The notes under the pieces were generated by a model, which worked only from the letters and a program-made list of their open reading frames with translations, did not search any database and had not been told where the DNA came from. A stretch of 64,000 nt of DNA from Rhizomucor pusillus (taxonomy: Eukaryota; Mucoromycota; Mucoromycetes; Mucorales; Lichtheimiaceae), in contig FWWN02000625.1 of NCBI GenBank assembly GCA_900175165.2, positions 2,613 through 66,612 on the forward strand. The letters run 5' to 3'. Position 1 is the stretch's first letter. Every line of letters starts with the position of its first letter. The position numbers and the translations under genes were made by a program. Positions 1-10,667 of this stretch are shown here, in pieces.

Positions 1-2437
1 TCTCGTAGTATATCTAAACTCTCTGTTCCAAGACTTGATTTGGCTTCTTCGTACGCTTTGATATTACGTTTCCGCTCCTTTTGTTGTAATTTGTAAGCCG
101 CCTCGAGCTCTGCAATCTTCGTCTTCAATGCTTCTATGTCGATGTTGTCGTTGTCTTGTCCCTGTGAGATTTGGGTTTTGTATGTCGCACATGCTTGCTT
201 TTCATGTTTTCGTTTGTCCAGCAATCGGATGACGCCAAAAGATGTCAATAAGGCACGATTTTGGAATATAAGACCCGATTCATTACAAATCTTGTCCATT
301 TTATCAATATCGAGAAACGCACCCATCATCAGTTCCTTGTTCTCGCGGGCTTTTCTGATATTTGTGATTTCTTCTCCGCTATATGTGCACAGATTGAAAC
401 GACCTGCGTTTGAAATGAACATTTCATATATCGAAGTTGCGTCCAGCGTCAATGATTGGATTCTTCCTGCCGAAACTAATGGCGATATTTGGGTCGTGAA
501 TTCTTGATATCCACAGATTGCCAGCACCGTATTGGCAAAAACAACGAAGGGAAGTGCATCAGCAATCGATCGGTGCTGTTTTCCATTTGATTCTCGAACG
601 AAAGGTCGTAGCAAGTTGACGATGGTTTTTACAGCTTGAATCTCTTGGGACTGGAGTTCAAAGTCGTTGGAGCAAGTTTCGCTAATATGCTGTTTGATAA
701 CATCATTGCGACTATAGTTGAGAAAATAAGACTCTTGGAAATGCCTTTTAAGCGATTCAATCGTTTTCGACTTGGCTCTGCATACTGTTTTTGGTCGTCT
801 TGCTCCTCATCAATGCCAGGAGTATCTTTGTCAGGAGAATCCTCTTCGTTACACTCTTCCAAAATCTCAACAATGCTTCCTTCTTCTATACCATCGCGCA
901 GCAGCCTTGATACTATCCTGATCTAAACTCTGTCTGCCTTAGAACTGCATCTGTTATCATTACATAGATTGCCTACTACATACCGTGTCATCATCATTGT
1001 CTGCTTCATTAGTGTCGCTTTGCAAGTTCTGGAAGCGAAGATATCATACTCATCATAAATATGGGTGTTTGAATGTACTTAGATGCAAGCTTACCTTTCT
1101 ATCTTGAGCTTGATTCTTCAACCTTTTTTGCCAATTTTCATTAATTGCATATATCCGTTGCTGACATTTATATCGTCGCGATGACCACTTTTCTTCTTCG
1201 TCGCTATCCTTGGCTTGAACGATACGATTTTCGTTCTGCAAGTACTTTTTCTCTTCGCGAAGACGATTTCGCTGAAAATTCCGGATGGCTGCGCTATCCA
1301 CCTTGATTTTGCGTTCTTGTTTTTCCTTGGCTTTCCTAGAAACCAATTCTTTATAGTGTGCTTCTCGTTTGAAAGCCAGGTGCAATCGTAACAAAATCCG
1401 CATACGTATTCCGCTGATCTTGATAGCAGCTTATTATCCGCCCACATCTGCTCCAAATTTGTGCAGTATTGATGCACAGCCTTGTTCGTCGTTTGAGACA
1501 ATCCCGCTGGCGCAGACGGCAAATAATAGAAATCAGGGATGTAATAGTCACAATCGATGCTGCCTAATGCCCGTTGCTGTACAGTTGCAGCCATTTTTCC
1601 CGAGTAGATGGAATGCAACCTTTCAATATGTTGTTGATCGAAAAGCACTGTGTCTGCGGCTCCAACTAAAGACGTATTCAGGGATATATATTTATCCTGC
1701 TCCAGCATCGATGTGTCTCTGAGTGCATGATCCGGGATGATCTGCGTAAGACCGAATTGTGTGCCATTTTTCGCAACAAATTCCAGCATTGTCGCGCGTA
1801 TCACAGCGGACAGATTGGCGATGTCATCTGATATCAGCTCTTGCGTCGAGCCAAGCGTTTCCTCGAANATTTCAATGTAATCTTCCGGTAAGCCAGGGCG
1901 TAATACACTGCTNAAAGGCACGCTTGTTATTCCNTAATTGCTACCATCNTNATCATCGTTGTTCTCGGCCTCCGTATTCTTCTTATCTTCCTTTTCATCA
2001 TCTATGCTGCTCCACTGTATCTCCACATCTTTGTTGATTCTGTCAAAATTCGAGTTCAGGAAACTTTTCCAGCGGTCGAGCCGGGAGGGAGACAACTTGA
2101 TAAGCTTCTTTCTCGATGTGCCGTATGGGCCAGCTGGCAGTTGCTTCAAAGCCAGAAATTTTGCTTTCTTTTTAGTCACCTCCTTTTCGATCTTGTTTGT
2201 CGTTTTGAGCCTTTCACTTTCATCTCCTGGAAGCTCTGATGGACTGTTCTTGAGTTTCCGGATTGATCCACGTACAATTTTGTCAAAGACTTGTTCGAGA
2301 TTGGCGATAAGCACATCTTGGTCAATTTCGACTGCCTGGATGACATTCTTCTTCGAGGTTGTGGATTGATCACGTAATCTTGGGAATGGAATTTCGCCTG
2401 TAGTTGGTGCTTGTTTGGTATGATATCTTGATAACAT
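1..2437 (-). CDS. large multi-exon protein, N-terminal part; possible Fanzor/TnpB-like family (partial)
   Basis: The gene runs off the left edge. I read five exons on the minus strand: 2437-1406, 1325-1095, 1028-984, 922-853 and 784-1, all with GT-AG junctions in phase, so it is not frameshifted. The start is the first ATG in the open frame (2437); an upstream exon is possible. The first exon is acidic and low in recognisable motifs. The second is a charged coiled coil. The last exon (from about 500 down to 1) reads IYEMF, GAFLDIDKMDKIC and GLIFQNR, then another coiled coil. From memory this last part resembles large Mucorales hypothetical proteins that end in a TnpB/Fanzor-like RuvC and zinc-ribbon region. 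That C-terminus would lie outside the window, so no nuclease residue is seen. The coding region is well supported; the family call is a recollection. Confidence 0.45.
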
Positions 2438-2893
2438 CAACAAAGATGCACGGAGAAATATTCTTTTTTCATGACTGTATGCCGATTTTTGCCTCAAATT
2501 TAAAAACGTAGTACATATGCCTATACATCTAACACTGAAATCTGTTCTCCGGCTTGTGACCTATGTAAACCGTTCAAAAACTTCACGGTATGGGCTTGAT
2601 TGAGGTCACAACACGTTTTAATTCGTGCTTCGTAATGTATTGACTAAGACATTGGCATCTTGGATGCCAAAAAAAAACAGCAAGAGTATCTTTGATGTCA
2701 CAACTAGACATATGAGTTAGATATAATATAATAATCTTCAAAAGGTGCCATAGTAGTCATCATTGAGTTGCGAGCGTCTTCTTGTCCATGAGGTCGATAT
2801 ACTTTTCAATCGGAAGATTATGTTCTCGAGATATGACCTAAAAAAGCTCAGGTACGGGCCCCGCTGCATGATACGATCTTTACCTGGTTTAAA
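2438..2893. other. intergenic, divergent promoter region
   Basis: This 456-bp gap separates the divergent starts of the left-edge gene (-) and PPME1 (+). It is AT-rich with short homopolymers. I see no clear TATA box, repeat or RNA gene. Confidence 0.6.
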
Positions 2894-4459
2894 ATGTCGT
2901 CGCTGCAAAAAGAAATGTTCAAGAAGCACATGCTGCCTCAAGTGGTAGAAGATGAGGATGAAGAAGGCGACACGATCGCGCCGCTAATGAGGTAACAATG
3001 TTCGCTGAGAATCGCAGCTCTGCATGCTAACTGCGGTGCAGTGAAGGTAGCAGCAGCAGCAGCTCCTCGCAAACAGCGCGTTTAAAAACTAAATACGCGC
3101 CCTTGGACTGGCGCGAGTACTTTGAAAGTTGCGAGGATGTGAATATCCAAGGCACTGCAGACACGTTTCGAGTATACAGAATACAAGGATCCGATAGCAC
3201 AACGCCCGTGTTTGTCATGCACCATGGTGCTGGTCACTCGGGGTTATCATTTGCATTGACGGCTCGCCACATCAAAGAAATGACCAAAGGACAATGCTCT
3301 GTAGTTTCAATCGATGCGCGGGGGCATGGTACATGGTCCAACAGGGTTATTGTCGCTTATCAATACAGAGCGCGCTAAATAATATGGACATTCAGGCGAT
3401 ACGCATACATCGGACGAAACGGACTTCTCCCTCAATCGATTAAGTGACGACCTCGTCAACGTTGTACAGGAACTATATGGTGATGAGAAGCGAGATCTAA
3501 TCTTAGTTGGACACAGGTAAGCAAGCATGTTTTGAACAGCGGCTTTCACGACGCATCTTACTGTATCTGGCGTTAGTATGGGTGGATCAGTAGTAGTAGA
3601 TGTTGCACAACGAAAACGACTTGTCAACATACAAGGCGTTGCCGTGCTGGATGTTGTAGAAGGTAACACTAAATCTAACTGTGAATAGACAGCTTGCTGC
3701 TGATTATTACCGTCGAATGATAGGGTCTGCAATGGATGCATTAGCTTCGATGACCAAGATCCTGAGCACACGGCCACAGACTTTTCCATCCATAGAACAC
3801 GCGATACAGTGGAGGTAAAGCCATCTGTATGCATCCACTTTATATCATATCTAAACCCTGTGAAGTGTCAAGTCGGAAACAGTGCGCAATGTGACATCTG
3901 CGCGGGTATCTGTTCCTTCGCTGGTCTTGGAGAATGGGGAAGGAAAATACAACTGGCGCACTGATCTTACCAAGACAACTCCATTTTGGACTGGTATTAC
4001 CATCGCTGCCTTCTAACTGTCACGATGCGGCTTCTAACTTAATGATTAGAATGGTTTACAGATTTATCAAACAAGTTTCTAAGCAGCAGTGCCGCCAAGT
4101 TGCTTATTTTGGCAGGTAAACAAAGAAGTAGCATGTGAGGTTTAAAATACTCCATTGTTTACACATGGATCCAGGAACCGACCGTTTAGACAAACCACTG
4201 ATGATTGCGCAGATGCAAGGTACGCGTTTATCACTATGAACGTCTTCTACTAGAGACCTTCACATTATTAACTTGCTATGCAATTGCTCCTTCTATAGGC
4301 AAATTCCAGGTGCACATCATACCAGAAGCGGGTCATTTTCTACAGGAAGATGCTCCGCAAAAGACTGCACAGTGCTTGGTGGATTTCTGGACAAGAAACA
4401 AGCGGCTAGTGCTTCCTCCGAAAGTGCAAATAGTAAATGAGAAAATCAATAAAGCTTGA
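2894..4459 (+). CDS. PPME1: protein phosphatase methylesterase 1 (PPME1)
   Basis: Alpha/beta-hydrolase that removes the C-terminal methyl ester from the PP2A catalytic subunit. Nine exons: 2894-2991, 3042-3328, 3396-3516, 3577-3662, 3724-3814, 3866-3993, 4050-4115, 4175-4219 and 4299-4459, giving 360 aa, close to the usual family length. The oxyanion region (HHGAGHSGLS), the nucleophile elbow GHSMGG (split by an intron at 3517-3576), the DVVEGSAMDAL stretch, the acid-residue segment AGTDRLDKPL and the histidine in EAGHFLQEDAP all match PPME1. The N-terminus is short, with an acidic patch and a serine run. The start is the only ATG ahead of this frame. All catalytic elements are present, so the enzyme is probably active. 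Confidence 0.95.
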
Positions 4460-4776
4460 TCGTGAACTGTGCTTGATACTCTTTTGCTTCCTAGTACTGT
4501 AGTAAGGAAGGAATTTAGAGAACCGAGTGCAATTGTTCCATTACCTTGTATTATTTACAGACACACATTGTCTGCTGTGTCAAAGTTTCTAACAGCTTAG
4601 TGTTGTTCTTCCTACGAATGTCTCCGCAATATACACGGTGATTTCAGACTTAAATTGCAGAGCAGCCCGAGAGAGAGCTGGCCGATTTTATTGCTGTGGT
4701 ACATATCCGGGCATTATGTATGTATAATGTGCGACAGATGCTGACTATGATCAATTTTAGGGATAAAGTGATTTAA
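4460..4776. other. intergenic, convergent 3' ends
   Basis: This 317-bp stretch lies between the stop of PPME1 (+) and the stop of the small secreted protein (-). It would hold both 3' UTRs. I see no repeat or RNA gene. Confidence 0.6.
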
Positions 4777-5016
4777 TCAATTACAATCAGGTACGAAAGC
4801 CATAAGTTCGCAGCATTTTTGAAAAGGTCCAACTTCAACGTCTTGGCAGGCAGAGTTTCCATCGATAGTACCGCCGTAGCAGCAGTACGTGGTCACGTCT
4901 GGCCGGAGCGCACCCTGGGGTTCCCTACAGACGCAGCCTTGGAGCTGAGCATTTGTTGTTCCCGAGAGCAAACCAAGAGCGGCGACTAGCAGAGCAGTAA
5001 TGGCTGTCTTGAACAT
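4777..5016 (-). CDS. small secreted cysteine-rich protein
   Basis: A single exon encodes 79 aa. Residues 1-23 form a classic signal peptide: a short basic start, a hydrophobic core (TALLVAALGLLSG), then a likely cut after TTNA. The mature part of about 56 aa has eight cysteines in the order C-x-C, CC, C, CC, C. That number suggests four disulfides and an extracellular protein. The pattern recalls hydrophobins in having two CC pairs, but the first two cysteines are only one residue apart, which does not fit the hydrophobin spacing. I do not recognise the family. A TATTTAA box about 50 bp upstream of the ATG (near 5066-5072) supports real expression. Confidence 0.7.
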   Translation of the reverse strand: MFKTAITALLVAALGLLSGTTNAQLQGCVCREPQGALRPDVTTYCCYGGTIDGNSACQDVEVGPFQKCCELMAFVPDCN

Positions 5017-6076
5017 TTGGAATATAATGATAACAAGTATACATAAACAACTTGCAGTTGCTTAAATACTTTTCAAAGAGTCCCGCCGATGCTTTACCCC
5101 CTTGCAGACCGGTATTATTGACAAACAATGTTTCCTTCTTTGCAAGCACCGTGCAGTCGGATACATGAGCCAAATAGTCTCAACACGTTACCTTTATGTA
5201 AAGGGTACCCAGAAACACTGAGGTTTCTCTCTCTACACGGATACTGATCACTCAATACGGACTCATTTAAGCTACTCTTCGTTTGCACAGTTGGTAAATA
5301 CCTTCCTGATCAGGTACGCCGAAATTATGCATTTTGTCGGAAAAGCCGATGGCATAAATGAATGTAGCCGAACATCAATTTACCTCTTAAATTGATGTTT
5401 AGTTAAACAAGTATTATCAGAAGAGGCAATTATCGAGTGATCAAAACTTTAAATATATTTTGTTACTACCCCGTGCGCTTTAAAGTGAGACTGGACAGTA
5501 GAGGTTCATTTTGACATTCATGGATATTGTTCTTGTTTCAACTACAGTGCTCTTGGCACCCGTGTAAGCATAACATCCCCAATTTCGATAAAAGAATGTT
5601 TTCCAGCTTTATATATTGTAATCAAGGGGCGAAGAGGTATCCATACGTAGGTACATTTAAAGTGACTTCTACACAGGTATGATACTGATATGCCTCTTTT
5701 CCGTTGCTTTGCTACACGACGCAATCTTACGCACTCGAGTTTTTAATTTATTCTGGTTATCTTGCAGATAAATGAGGTGATATACCAGAGTCTGTAAGAA
5801 CCATTGCAGCAGCATTGTGTATGATCAATGTTGTTAGCAGCAACAGAAGGATTCTTCATTGCTGCCATTCATTTTGTATGTAAAATGTAGATCTTGAATA
5901 ATAGCGTAGATGTGTAGAAAATGTAGAAACAATTTTTGCATTGTACGTTGATACAGCAATTGCTTAAAAAGCTCTAGCGACGCGGTTGCCAACAGAAAAT
6001 TTGCATGAAATTGGGCGTGCCGGCGCGCGCGCAGCGTGAATTTCACTTTTCTTGCCCTCGCTTTGTCTCATTTACT
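5017..6076. other. intergenic, divergent, contains a perfect hairpin
   Basis: This stretch of about 1.06 kb separates the divergent starts of the secreted protein (-) and FEN1 (+). It holds a perfect 12-bp inverted repeat at 5371-5399, listed separately. I see no convincing coding frame or RNA gene. Confidence 0.55.
5371..5399. repeat. 12-bp perfect inverted repeat with 5-nt loop
   Basis: The left arm AACATCAATTTA (5371-5382) and right arm TAAATTGATGTT (5388-5399) are exact reverse complements around the loop CCTCT. The arms are AT-rich. It could be a cruciform, a dimeric regulator site or the relic of a small inverted-repeat element. No target-site duplication is visible beside it. Confidence 0.75.
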
Positions 6077-7644
6077 ATGGGTATTCAAGGCTTGACTAAA
6101 CTGATCTCGGAGCACGCTCCGGCAGCAATTAAGAGCCATGAAATCAGCAGTTACTTTGGACGGAAGGTCGCGATCGATGCATCGATGAGCATTTACCAGT
6201 TCATGATCGCTGTTCGACAACAGGACGGGCAGATGCTGACAAACGAGCAAGGAGAAACGACAAGGTATATAGTTAATTTGCGTGGATCATTTTCCGATAG
6301 GGGACTTATAAGTTAATACTAGTCACTTGATGGGCATGTTCTATCGAACGGTACGCATGGTTGATAACGGCATCAAACCAGTATATGTATTTGATGGCAA
6401 GCCACCAACGTTAAAATCTGGAGAAGTGAGTATCGACTACGTTGCCGTAAGTCAAATACCGTCGACTGACTTGTCTATTTTTCAGCTTGCCAAACGTAAA
6501 GCGCGAAAGGAAGAAGCGCAATCAAACCTGGAGGAAGCAAATGAAACTGGTGAGATATAACACGAAGAAAGACCGATGTGTGCAACCACTGATCCGGATG
6601 AGTTCAGGTACAACCGAGGAAGTTGTTCGGTATACAAAACGTACTGTCAGAGTCACGCAGCAGCACAATGATGAATGCAAGCGACTCTTGAAACTTATGG
6701 GAATTCCATACGTCGAAGTAAGGCGTCACATCACACATACCCAGCAATTGTTTATTTTAAACTTTTCATCGTTTTGTGACACAGGCGCCCACTGAAGCAG
6801 AGGCTCAATGCGCAGAGTTGGCTCGATCAGGGGTTGTTTACGCCGCCGCATCCGAAGATATGGATACCTTAACGTTTGGTTCACCCATTCTGCTGCGACA
6901 CTTGACTTTCTCAGAGCAGCGCAAAATGCCAATTGACGAGGTGCATCTGGACAAAGCACTGGAGGGACTGGAAATGGATATGAAGCAGGTAAACTACTTT
7001 AGAAAACGTCAAAAATCCAGAGTTTTAATCACTTATCGTGGATGATGATATAGTTTATTGATTTATGTATCCTGCTTGGATGCGACTACTTGGAGAGTAT
7101 TAAAGGCGTTGGGCCAGCAAGAGCGTATAGCTTGATCAAAGAGCACAAGTGCCTTGAAGAGGCAATCAAGCATCTCCCTGAGAAGATCAGAGAAAATATG
7201 CCAGATGATTGGAAATATCGGGATGCTCGAGAGCTTTTCGCCAAGCCAGATGTGCGACCAGGCAAAGAATTCGATCTAAAATGGGAGCTACCAGATGTGG
7301 AGGCACTGGTCGATTTCATGGTTAAGGAGAAAGGCTTCAAGTAAGGACATTGAATACATGCAATGAAAGTCACTCAAATAGCTAATTATAATCGCCCTGC
7401 ACAGCGAGGAAAGAATTCGGAAATCGTGTGAAAAGCTTACAAAGAATGTCAAGGCAGCTACTCAAAGCAGAGTCAGCGACTTTTTCAAACTGCAGCCAGG
7501 TTCTACACTAGCAGGAAACAGGAGAAAACGGGAAGAAGTATGTCACGACACATATCCGCATATATTCTCGTGTATGTTAACACGAACTTGTAGGAATCAA
7601 CCAGCAAAGGGAGCGCAAAGAAGAAGCGTCGTGGAAAGAAATGA
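6077..7644 (+). CDS. FEN1: flap endonuclease 1 (FEN1/Rad27)
   Basis: Structure-specific 5' flap endonuclease for Okazaki-fragment maturation and long-patch base-excision repair in the nucleus. Eight exons: 6077-6264, 6323-6425, 6486-6549, 6608-6717, 6785-6988, 7054-7340, 7405-7537 and 7594-7644. They encode 379 aa, the standard length. It starts with the invariant MGIQGL, whose glycine must be N-terminal, so the start is firm. The N domain ([16 protein letters not shown]), the acidic active-site stretch ([17 protein letters not shown]), the helix-hairpin-helix ([10 protein letters not shown]) and the PCNA-binding box QSRVSDFF are all present. The tail is lysine/arginine-rich, as in nuclear FEN1. 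Nothing essential is missing. Confidence 0.97.
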
Positions 7645-7806
7645 GTTATATTTGCTAAATTACAATTACAATTTTATACGCAAAAGAATAATGCCAGATC
7701 AAATTCGCTTTTTGTGTTTTTGCTACTTGCGTACTTTTGCCGAACCACCTCTTCCAGAAAGTATAGAATCCACCAGAACCAGTTCAGTCAACGTCAATTC
7801 TGGTTG

Positions 7807-9478
7807 TCAGTCTTCAATCTCAACAGAGGTCAGAGTATCAATGAGCTCCACAGCCAAGCGCAAATCGTTGCTGTTAATATTCCGGAATCCTGATATCTTC
7901 AATACATTGACGCACAGATTGACGGCGAAATTTTGCAGCCAATCTGTCAAGTTGACTTCTGGGCCACTGATGGTCTGTTTCAAGCAGATCTCACGAGCGT
8001 GAGTCTTTTTAGTATCTGCATACCACTGTCCAGTCTGTGTCAACGAGCAATCGATGATATTCATTTTTTCCAGGCCTCCCAGTTTGTCCCAAAGGCCTAC
8101 ATACAAGTCGCAATCTGTCACGTTGTCCAGAGTGATTATCTTGACTGTATCTCGAGTGCGGCCCCGCTTGTGAGGTATAGTGTTAAGCATACTTTGCAAA
8201 ATAGGCTCTCCAATGCAGTCAGCAATCATGAGGTGGGAGACCTTTTCAAGGATAGACCTATTTACGCGCGAAAAGTGGTCGGTATCTTCGTGGCGTATGA
8301 GGCGGACTGTGTGCAAGTACGGCATCTGGTCGTGTATGAGTGTCCACAGCCAAGGGCGCGCTGCAAACTCGAGCTTTCCAAAGTCAATAGCAAATGCTGT
8401 CCATGATAACTGTTGCGGCAGCGTAGGAGCTTTGCGAAACGGCGTCTTGGAAATTGAAAAGATTCCACAGCTGTGAACATTTGCTGCAGAGTAGAATTCC
8501 ATGCACGAATTGGCATGTTCCTCAAGGATCCAGTCACAGCCGAAATCGAGTCGCAAAAGCCCAAGTTTTGGGCAGTACTTCTTTATGACCTGATACCAAT
8601 TTTCAGTCTGCGCTTGCTGGTCTGTACGCAATCCCAGCTGAAGATCGAGGTGTGTCAGCTCCGGACAGTGCGAAAGATACTCCAGGACGGTATCAAGATG
8701 GTCCAAAAAGGGGTATCCTGCAAATGTTGCTCGTTTGAGAACGTATCGTCCATTGTAAAGTGCTGTGCCCAGCCTTTTGGGATCAAAAACCGATGTGGTA
8801 TGGTTGCTTTGATGAACATTCAGCGTCTCCAGGTGCGGGAATGTACACATTATCCAATAAAGCAAGCGAGAGCTCAATTCGTAGCAGTTCAATAAAGTGA
8901 TAGAACGACAAGTTTGCACGTTCACCATCAGGAGTTCCAAGAGCAGCCGTAGTATTACCACGTTTCCACTCGGAAGGCATTGAAATTCAATTTCTAAAAT
9001 TATCAGAAGATTCTTGTAAGCAAATCGATTAACTTGTACTTCATGTATGAAATATCGTGCGCGACTAACCGACAGATACGACTGAGTTGCACTTTATCAG
9101 CGTCAACAACTGAAGCACTTCTTTGGTGAGCAGCTCGCAATCTCCAGAGACGTTATCAGAGTCTTTTGGATACGGCTTAATGATCAAGTTCTCCAACCGG
9201 ATCCAATTTGTCATATTCGTAGCATTAGCACGCAGGAGATCGCGAAAGTACGCAAGATCCCTTACGGTTCGCAGCGTAACGTTTCTCCATGGGCCTCCAG
9301 GAAGACTGGAAAGAGTCTGTCTCCATCTTGAACTTACGGCCTTGAACACAAAGATGTCCTTGTGCGAGCAGTGCAAAAAGATCGAGTGGGTGACGCTCAA
9401 AGGTAGCTTTGAAACAAAGTCTGTCGTAGAAGCTTGTTGTTGCACTTGCAGGGGCTCAACCGAAGCCATTGAAGACAT
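7807..9478 (-). CDS. F-box protein with leucine-rich C-terminal region
   Basis: Two exons, 9478-9070 and 8993-7807, joined by a 76-nt intron, give 531 aa. Residues about 22-70 form an F-box (LPLSVTHSIFLHC, then a W-R pair and PGGPWRNVTL), the segment that binds Skp1 in SCF ubiquitin ligases. The rest is leucine-rich with repeated blocks such as LTHLDLQLGL and LGLLRLDFG, consistent with an irregular leucine-rich-repeat solenoid for substrate binding. Such F-box/LRR proteins are numerous in Mucoromycota. The substrate cannot be inferred. It converges with FEN1 (162 bp between stop codons). Confidence 0.8.
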
Positions 9479-10667
9479 GGAAAGAGAAAAGCCCGTTCAT
9501 GCAAAGCAGCTCTTGCCAGATCATTGTAATATATCATTGCAATGTCAAAATGTTTCGCATGAATCAAGAGTGCGGAGATGACAACATCGATTTACCCAAT
9601 GCAAAGCCTCCCCATGAATCATATCTGGTACATATCATTCATACAATTCAAAAGTCATTGCAAGCTTTCGGATCATCTATCTGAAAAGAAAAGGCCTGTT
9701 GGAAACGATATCGAAAAGAGTAACAAAGACTATAAGAGAAACATGTTGTGGGAGTGAGAGCTTTTTTAGAAGGAATACATGACAAACTCACTTACATATA
9801 GAGTTCAAGAGTTCGTCATCTCAACTAACTGTATACAACGCAGCCGCCTTACGTTATGTTTGCCGTTCGTAACGATCGAACAGATCTAAGTAGCAACTCC
9901 ACTATGGTTATCAAGAAGATCCATTTTTTTTAAATCTGGGTACACCTTTGGTAGTGTATAACAGTGCCAGCAAATCACATACAGCTGCTATGATAATCTT
10001 TCCTTCATCGTTGCGAATCTCCAGAATATGCAATCAATATAATAAATACGGGCATTCTTCTAAGTCATAAGATAGGTTTTGCTTGCAATGCAATGTATTC
10101 TGTCGCCATGGAGTCGCGATGATAACTTTTTTTGCAAAATGGACATATCTTGATGCGCATGACATTGACTTGTTTACGAGGGTGAGAGTCATCCTCGAAC
10201 CACTTGCCTCGGACGCCGCGTTCCTAGTTTCTGCAGGCGCGAGTTACGTAGCTTTCCACAGTGATTGCCTTTAGTGCTGTGATCCAGTCCAGCTCAATGG
10301 ATTTATCTTTGCCAATTTCAGCCCTTAACCGTCTTATATATTGCCGACATGGCTGTCGCGTCGAAGTTGTCATGAGGATTCCCTTATTTAGTTGCTAGTT
10401 GTATTTCCATACATTATTGTAAAGTACTATTGCGTACGGAAAGAAGTTGGGGACACGCACTAGTGTGTTGAAACTGTTGTATGTATGAAGATATAAATCG
10501 TCGTCATTTGAAAATGGTGTAGAGGGCTTGACAACGAATTCCTTATCTCGGCGGCCCTCAGGTACCCTCTTCCTTATATGGATAAGCTCGCCCCGACATC
10601 TCTACTGCCGCTGCGATAATAAGGTTTTCCGCAGTGTGAACCTTGTACCATTTTTTCCACGGTCTTG
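9479..10667. other. intergenic, divergent
   Basis: About 1.2 kb lies between the divergent starts of the F-box gene (-) and the D-amino-acid oxidase (+). Short open frames are present but none has a convincing start, codon pattern or family resemblance. I see no RNA gene or mobile element. Confidence 0.5.

Noticed and set aside
1..2497. Apparent frame shifts in the left-edge gene near 1400 and 805 (suggesting a pseudogene).
   Set aside because: Two phase-correct GT-AG introns, 1326-1405 and 785-852, remove both breaks and leave one open frame to the edge.
4777..5016. Hydrophobin call for the small secreted protein.
   Set aside because: Eight cysteines and two CC pairs fit loosely, but the first two cysteines are separated by one residue only, which no hydrophobin class allows.
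8180..8895. Plus-strand open frames opposite the F-box gene.
   Set aside because: They are antisense shadows; only the minus strand gives an F-box and a leucine-rich pattern.
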